Below, piece after piece: positions 12,678 through 16,133 of a stretch of DNA of 16,133 bases. The position numbers were made by a program, and so were the translations under genes. The stretch comes from an uncultured Carnobacteriaceae bacterium (lineage in GTDB: Bacteria; Bacillota; Bacilli; Lactobacillales; Aerococcaceae): positions 1 to 16,133 of the forward strand of contig CALHVK010000108.1 in the NCBI GenBank assembly GCA_938039195.1, in the 5' to 3' direction. Position 1 is the stretch's first letter; the number at the start of each line of letters is the position of its first letter. The notes under the pieces were generated by a model, which had not been told where the DNA came from, did not search any database, and was given only the letters and a program-made list of their open reading frames with translations.

Positions 12678-12744
12678 TATTTCACATTGGTTACACTCGC
12701 TATTCTTATTACTATAAAATCCAAGGATTCTTTTGTATTTTAAC

Positions 12745-12872
12745 GTATATTTTTAGAGCCATTCATTTTGAAGTTGCGAGAACGGTTTTGTGGTTGCCTT
12801 CAACGCGACTACATGACTGGACAAGAAGCATTTTCTTGTTCTGCCTCCATTTTAAAGGGAAAAAAATAAGGA
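12745..12872. other. Non-coding stretch with minor hairpins
   Basis: I see no gene here. Two small pairings are present: AGTTGCG (12772-12778) with CGCGACT (12804-12810), and ACAAGAA (12821-12827) with TTCTTGT (12833-12839). Neither has a T-tail. Open frames across this stretch have no ribosome site and are low-complexity on translation. Confidence 0.5.
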
Positions 12873-12905
12873 AAAAGGAATGTAGTATTACTACATTCCT
12901 TTTGT
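12873..12905. terminator. Bidirectional terminator between egtU and the minus-strand lipoprotein gene
   Basis: AAAAGGAATGTAGT (12873-12886) is perfectly complementary to ACTACATTCCTTTT (12890-12903) with a three-base loop. The flanking A and T runs make it usable in both directions. It begins three bases after the minus-strand stop codon and lies about 330 bases after egtU. Confidence 0.88.
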
Positions 12906-13964
12906 TTAATCGACTTTGTAAAAAAAATGTTCAGGCTTGCCTGAGTAATCTTGACCAGCATATAGTCGGTCGCGAGAATTATCAGATTGGGCTGGTTTTG
13001 TTGTTCCATTGCCGTTATTGACTTCAGGTGCTTCAGCTCCAGCAGGAATCAAAAGAATAAAGTATCCACCAACGCCGCCTCCTTTAGGACGAACACCAAG
13101 TCTTAAGACTGTGCCATCTTTTTCAGGTTTCGCAGTAGAGATTTCAGAATGATCACTTACAAGACCGTTTTTATCGAAAACAATTGTATGTCCTTGTGCA
13201 TTTTTCCAAGTACCAGACAAACTAGAGTAGTCGCCATTTTGGATTTCGACAATATTAATTCCTTTTTGAGCGCTAGCTTCTTTCTTCGTTTCCGGTTTTG
13301 TATAGACCGATTGATAATTCAATTTATCCTTCTCAACTAGATCTTGAAGTCCATCTGGTTCTTTTTCACCTTTAGAACGGTCAATTTTCCATTCATAAGC
13401 TTGTTCTAATTTCGTACCAGTAGAATCAAATTTATACTGAATCATATGAACATTTTTACCGCCACCTGAAGAAGTAGACATCAACAGAGAACCATCCACG
13501 AGTGGGCTTAATAGTACACGTTCCCCAATAGATGCCAGATTAACCTCTGGAGAAGTTAAACGAATCACTTGTCCGTCTTTTAGCGTATAGATATCTAAGA
13601 AAATATGATTTCCATTTTCAAGTTTAAATGAAATAATGAGTTCATCTGTACCGTTTTTATCTAAGTCGTAAAGAGCATAGTCGATACCTGCATAGATATC
13701 ATTGTTTCGTAAAAGATAAGCAATCGTATTAATTGATTCATCAAACTTACCAGTACTATTTTTAGTAACAGTTGCATATTTTGAAATGATACCGTCATAC
13801 AGTGAGTAATCAGGTTTCACTTCTACCGTTGTTGAAACGGTTGTTGTCGTTGTTTCCGTTGTCGTCTCTACAGATGTTGTTTCTTCAGGGGCTTTTTGTG
13901 ATTGGCACGCCACCAAGAAAAGACTCGACAAAAGAAGAGTAGACAATAATTTTTTGTTTCCCAT
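12906..13964 (-). CDS. Lipoprotein with Thr-rich linker and probable C-terminal DUF6287 domain
   Basis: The product has 352 residues. A lipoprotein signal (MGNKKLLSTLLLSSLFLVAC) places the lipidated Cys at residue 20. A Thr/Glu-rich tether follows (about 28-52), the kind of spacer that carries a domain away from the membrane. The middle part (YDGIISKYATV ... DYALYDLDKNGTDELIISF ... GQVIRL) resembles extracellular beta-rich lipoproteins with a calcium-loop-like DLDKNGTDEL. The C-terminal unit YSSLSGTWKNAQGHTIVFDKNGLV resembles DUF6287 of streptococcal surface proteins. ATG 13962-13964 lies six bases from GGAGG (13971-13975); an upstream in-frame ATG falls before that ribosome site. Function is unknown. 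A -10-like TATAAT occurs at 14006-14011, minus strand. Confidence 0.82.
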   Translation of the reverse strand: MGNKKLLSTLLLSSLFLVACQSQKAPEETTSVETTTETTTTTVSTTVEVKPDYSLYDGIISKYATVTKNSTGKFDESINTIAYLLRNNDIYAGIDYALYDLDKNGTDELIISFKLENGNHIFLDIYTLKDGQVIRLTSPEVNLASIGERVLLSPLVDGSLLMSTSSGGGKNVHMIQYKFDSTGTKLEQAYEWKIDRSKGEKEPDGLQDLVEKDKLNYQSVYTKPETKKEASAQKGINIVEIQNGDYSSLSGTWKNAQGHTIVFDKNGLVSDHSEISTAKPEKDGTVLRLGVRPKGGGVGGYFILLIPAGAEAPEVNNGNGTTKPAQSDNSRDRLYAGQDYSGKPEHFFYKVD

Positions 13965-14005
13965 AAGATTCCTCCACACACAAATTTTGAACTTTTTATA
14001 AAAGA

Positions 14006-14011
14006 ATTATA
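14006..14011 (-). promoter_or_regulatory. Probable -10 of the Thr-rich lipoprotein gene
   Basis: A consensus TATAAT is read on the minus strand about 40 bases before the start codon. No good -35 is seen at 16-18 bp, so the assignment is tentative. Confidence 0.45.
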
Positions 14012-14053
14012 ACAAAAAAATGAATCGATTAACATTAAAATTGTAATCGCTAT

Positions 14054-14097
14054 AAAAAAACACCTCCACGTTCTTTATATAGTAGAGGCGTGGAGGT
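14054..14097 (-). terminator. Terminator of the tandem lipoprotein operon
   Basis: ACCTCCACG (14062-14070) pairs perfectly with CGTGGAGGT (14089-14097). On the minus strand the stem is followed by GTTTTTTT. The loop is long (18 bases). Confidence 0.8.
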
Positions 14098-14129
14098 ATT
14101 ATTAGATTTTGACGTTGCTAAGAAATAGA

Positions 14130-14846
14130 TTATTCCGCTACTTTTTTGAAACGCATTGTGTAGTAAAGAATAACCGACTCTCCATTGCCAAGGTCTTGTT
14201 TTTTTTCGAGTGACAGTGTTAATATTCCATCTTCAAGGGTATATTTATAGGTCACTGGTCTTACGAATTTCTCACCAGAGAATGTTACTAAATCAATGAA
14301 CATTGGCGCGTTCTTGAATTCAAACGTACCGGCACTCTCGTTAATGGTAATCTCTTTTAAGGTTTGATGGATTTCATATTTTTCATCATTGTACTCAAAG
14401 CTGAGGGGGAGTTTATTTTTGTTATAAATTTCCAGGTTCTTTTTCAAAGCGTCATACTGATTTTTAATATATTGTTCTTTGGTTCCTTCGACACCTGTTA
14501 ACTTATGAGCCTTCGCGTAGTCATAGAAGTTGCCGATAGCCACATTGGTTGTTGCTGTAAGATCGTATACTGCAGAATTTCCTGTAATTGTTAGTGTTGG
14601 TATCACGTCTTTGAAGGCATCAGAGTAAATGAGTCGGCGTGGAATTTCTTCTGAATTTAGATAATCCAGATATCCTATACCACGTTCGAGTGTACTTCTG
14701 AAGTCGATTTGTTCCCATTTTCCTTCCAGTGGATTGGAAGGAGCAGTTGTTGTAGTTGTCGTTGTAGCAGTTTGATTTCCGCAGCCGGCAAGCATTAAAA
14801 GAGAGCAGCCAGCAATGAATAATGGTTTTAAGTATTGTTTAAACAT
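14130..14846 (-). CDS. Lipoprotein, second of two tandem paralogues
   Basis: The product has 238 residues. The signal peptide ends in the lipobox LMLAGC, with Cys at about residue 22. A short Thr-run tether (TATTTTTTTAPSN) precedes a globular domain that begins LEGKWEQIDFRSTLE. The domain has an alpha-helical centre (FYDYAKAHKLTGVEGTKEQYIKNQYDALKKNLEIYNK) and ends in beta strands (VTYKYTLEDGILTLSLEKK ... YYTMRFKKV). The upstream gene has the same layout and the same closing phrases, so they are duplicates. The ribosome site AAGGAGA is about eight bases before the ATG. Only 15 bases separate it from the upstream gene, so both share one promoter. The domain may be a small lipocalin-like or beta-barrel binding domain; function is unknown. 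Confidence 0.85.
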   Translation of the reverse strand: MFKQYLKPLFIAGCSLLMLAGCGNQTATTTTTTTAPSNPLEGKWEQIDFRSTLERGIGYLDYLNSEEIPRRLIYSDAFKDVIPTLTITGNSAVYDLTATTNVAIGNFYDYAKAHKLTGVEGTKEQYIKNQYDALKKNLEIYNKNKLPLSFEYNDEKYEIHQTLKEITINESAGTFEFKNAPMFIDLVTFSGEKFVRPVTYKYTLEDGILTLSLEKKQDLGNGESVILYYTMRFKKVAE

Positions 14847-14861
14847 GGTCGCGTCTCCTTT

Positions 14862-15584
14862 CTATTTCTTTTCTGCACTTGGTACGCGTTTGAAGTTCAG
14901 TTCAAAATGAACAGGAAGATTGTCCTTCGTCTTCATATCGGCGTAGATAGTCAAGATGCCGTCTTTTACTTCATAGTTGTAAGTTGCTGGATCGAATCTG
15001 TGATCTTTATCCGCTGTTGTTAATGGGAAAGAGTCAAGAATGATGAGCCCTTCGTCAAATGTGACAGTCTTTGCTTTTTCGTCAATAGTTCCTGTAGCCT
15101 CGTAGCTTAAAGTTCCTGTTGAAGTATCGATTGTCACTTTATATTTTTTGAAGTTTTTGACAAAATCTTCTAGTCCATTAACATAACGACTTATGAATGC
15201 TTCTTCCGTCATTTTTTCCTTATCCTTAGAAATCGCGTAGTAAGCTTTTGCAAATTTCTTCGAGTCATATTGATAGCTTAGCTTTGCGTTTGTACCATCG
15301 ACTGACAATTTCATCTTGAAGTCTTTAAAGGCTTCAATGAATTTTTTAAAAGTATAAGAGTTCATATCAAATGGGGAAAAAGCTGTTTGAATCGATTCGA
15401 GCTCAAATACGGATTCCCATTCACCAGCAATATTATTTGGATCTTTTTGTTCTTGTTGTGCTTGCGCTTGTTGCGCGTTATTGGCATTTTGGTCTGAAGC
15501 TTGGTTCTGTCCACATCCAGCAATCACGAAAACTGCGCCAAGAGAGAGCAGACCAAGAAACAGTTTCTTAGTTTGTCTAATCAT
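14862..15584 (-). CDS. Lipoprotein, first of two tandem paralogues
   Basis: The product has 240 residues. The signal sequence MIRQTKKLFLGLLSLGAVFVIAGC places the lipidated Cys at 24. The tether here is Gln/Ala/Asn-rich (about 25-48) rather than Thr-rich. The domain starts IAGEWESVFELESIQTAF, has a Lys-rich helical middle (FIEAFKDFKMKLSVDG, RYVNGLEDFVKNFKKYKVTI), and ends YNYEVKDGILTIYADM...HFELNFKRV. Those end motifs align with YKYTLEDGILTLSL...YYTMRFKKV of its neighbour. The ribosome site GAAGGAGGT (15591-15599) is strong, and a good promoter is 40-70 bases upstream. The ligand and function are unknown; the family seems confined to Gram-positive surface lipoproteins. Confidence 0.85.
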   Translation of the reverse strand: MIRQTKKLFLGLLSLGAVFVIAGCGQNQASDQNANNAQQAQAQQEQKDPNNIAGEWESVFELESIQTAFSPFDMNSYTFKKFIEAFKDFKMKLSVDGTNAKLSYQYDSKKFAKAYYAISKDKEKMTEEAFISRYVNGLEDFVKNFKKYKVTIDTSTGTLSYEATGTIDEKAKTVTFDEGLIILDSFPLTTADKDHRFDPATYNYEVKDGILTIYADMKTKDNLPVHFELNFKRVPSAEKK

Positions 15585-15624
15585 TGTTAGACCTCCTTCA
15601 AACAGATTGTTGTATTACATATAT

Positions 15625-15653
15625 ATTATACTCCTACTATTTACATATTACAA
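15625..15653 (-). promoter_or_regulatory. Promoter of the tandem lipoprotein operon
   Basis: On the minus strand TTGTAA (15648-15653) and TATAAT (15625-15630) are 17 bp apart. The -35 lies inside a cluster of TGTAA elements (15641-15675), which may be regulator half-sites. Confidence 0.7.
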
Positions 15654-15675
15654 GGTTTTTTACAAAATTTACAAC

Positions 15676-15831
15676 CTTTCCCCGTAACTTTGCCATTATT
15701 CAACACGACAAGTGGAAAAATTATCTCTAACAATTGGGCAAGCAGTTGAGATTTTCAAGGGCTTTTAAGTGAAAATAGCTCTCTGTATTTATTAAATTAC
15801 GAAGGACTTTTTTGGGGGGTAGTCATGATAA
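15676..15831. other. Non-coding AT-rich stretch
   Basis: I see no gene, clear promoter, hairpin or repeat between the lipoprotein promoter and the surface-protein remnant. It may be decayed sequence of the same lost gene, but no recognisable protein phrase survives. Confidence 0.4.
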
Positions 15832-16078
15832 CTTCGACAAATAAGCAATGCAGTCTCTGACAGTGCAGTAGGATTTTCATTTAATCCAAATGCTGTGTTC
15901 TCAAATAATCCTTATTCACCATGATTTGACTACTATGTGTATTTAGAAAAGGCAGTGACACCAACAGAAACTCCCAAAAACAGGAGTTGCAGAAATCCCT
16001 ACAACACTGCTTGGGCTAGCAGCTCTAGGACTTAGTGGAGTAGTCACTTTCAAGAAGAAAAATAAACGCATAACATAA
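15832..16078 (+). pseudogene. Remnant of an LPXTG wall-anchored surface protein (C-terminus only)
   Basis: Two frames together spell a sortase-anchored tail. From 15832 one frame reads through SDSAVGFSFNPNAVFSNNPYSP, meets TGA at 15922-15924, and continues FDYYVYLEKAVTPTET to about 15970. The next frame then gives LPKTG (15971-15985), a hydrophobic stretch LLGLAALGLSGVV, a positive tail KKKNKR and TAA at 16076-16078. That is the classical sorting signal order. One in-frame stop, one frameshift just before the LPXTG motif, and the absence of any start, signal peptide or body show a dead gene whose 5' part was deleted. The neighbouring genes on the other strand are intact. Confidence 0.8.
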
Positions 16079-16082
16079 AGAA

Positions 16083-16110
16083 AGGTTGGCACTCGCGCCA
16101 ACCTCTTGTA
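16083..16110. terminator. Terminator after the surface-protein remnant
   Basis: AGGTTGGC (16083-16090) pairs perfectly with GCCAACCT (16097-16104) around ACTCGC. The T-tail on the plus strand is weak (CTTGTATTCT); on the minus strand the stem is followed by TTTCTTT. It may therefore serve a gene outside the window as well. Confidence 0.65.
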
Positions 16111-16133
16111 TTCTATTAGTTTACTTTATAGAA

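Larger units (their letters stand above)
12554..12744. repeat. 191-bp nested inverted-repeat element, unidentified
   Basis: The ends pair with each other across the whole element. GTTAAAAT (12554) pairs with ATTTTAAC (12737). GAATCCTT (12568) pairs with AAGGATTC (12723). GGATTT (12577) pairs with AAATCC (12717). TATAGTAA (12586) pairs with TTACTATA (12709). AGAATAGC (12596) pairs with GCTATTCT (12699). A weaker TGTACC (12604) pairs with GGTTACA (12689). That is about 44 pairs broken by small loops. Inside sit two independent hairpins, at 12611-12631 and 12647-12677. I see no convincing ORF or ribosome site. It could be a MITE-like insertion or a structured RNA in the egtU 3' region. It does not match an RNA family I know. 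Confidence 0.75.

Noticed and set aside
12554..12744. 6S RNA or T-box as identity of the 191-bp element
   Set aside because: The length is similar to 6S RNA, but the fold is a stem closing two hairpins rather than a rod with a central bubble, and no T-box sequence or downstream aminoacyl-synthetase or amino-acid gene is present.
12620..13021. A 133-codon plus-strand open frame in the egtU-lipoprotein gap
   Set aside because: It starts inside a hairpin without a ribosome site, crosses the bidirectional terminator at 12873-12903 and overlaps the 3' part of the minus-strand lipoprotein gene; composition is not protein-like.

Overview
The window looks like chromosome from a low-GC Gram-positive coccus of the Lactobacillales. 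It has strong AGGAGG-type ribosome sites, TTGACA/TATAAT-type and extended -10 promoters, U-tailed hairpin terminators, lipobox lipoproteins, a CcpA-type cre box and an LPXTG sorting signal. The ergothioneine-importer genes resemble streptococcal ones as I remember them, but gene order and codon use do not let me name a genus; Streptococcus, Granulicatella or another Carnobacteriaceae member are all possible. No tRNA, rRNA, CRISPR array, prophage or intact transposase was seen.

Layout from left to right. (1) 1-251 is the tail of a gene entering from the left, followed by a terminator. (2) 471-1547 encodes a VanZ-RDD fusion membrane protein. It is followed by a 59-bp tandem repeat with base-paired units (about 1638-1818). 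(3) 1943-2551 encodes a DUF1269 glycine-zipper protein, convergent with a SemiSWEET transporter gene (2696-2959, minus). (4) 3165-4303 holds three closely packed small genes: two unrecognised and one PH-domain protein. (5) 4334-7900 is a complete thiamine-precursor unit: promoter, TPP riboswitch, terminator, then ykoF, ykoE, ykoD and ykoC with overlapping ends, closed by a strong hairpin. (6) 8013-9062 is a DapB-fold/diaminopentanoate-dehydrogenase-like oxidoreductase behind a textbook promoter that carries a cre box and a perfect palindrome. (7) 9142-9336 (minus) is a CsbD-like stress protein. (8) 9493-12541 is a three-gene operon: a YghU-type glutathione transferase, then an ATPase and a permease fused to its binding protein that match the EgtV/EgtU ergothioneine importer. 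(9) 12542-12905 has no gene but contains a 191-bp nested inverted-repeat element. (10) 12906-15584 (minus) holds three lipoprotein genes: one with a Thr-rich linker and a probable DUF6287 domain, and two tandem paralogues. (11) 15832-16078 is the broken C-terminal remnant of an LPXTG surface protein.

Three functional themes stand out. Vitamin supply is represented by the riboswitch-controlled YkoFEDC importer for hydroxymethylpyrimidine/thiamine. Low-molecular-weight thiol metabolism is represented by the yghU-egtV-egtU operon, which pairs a glutathione-dependent disulfide reductase family with an ergothioneine importer. The right end is a cell-surface cluster of lipoproteins next to a decayed wall-anchored protein. 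The most interesting items are the thiol operon and the two unexplained structured intergenic elements.
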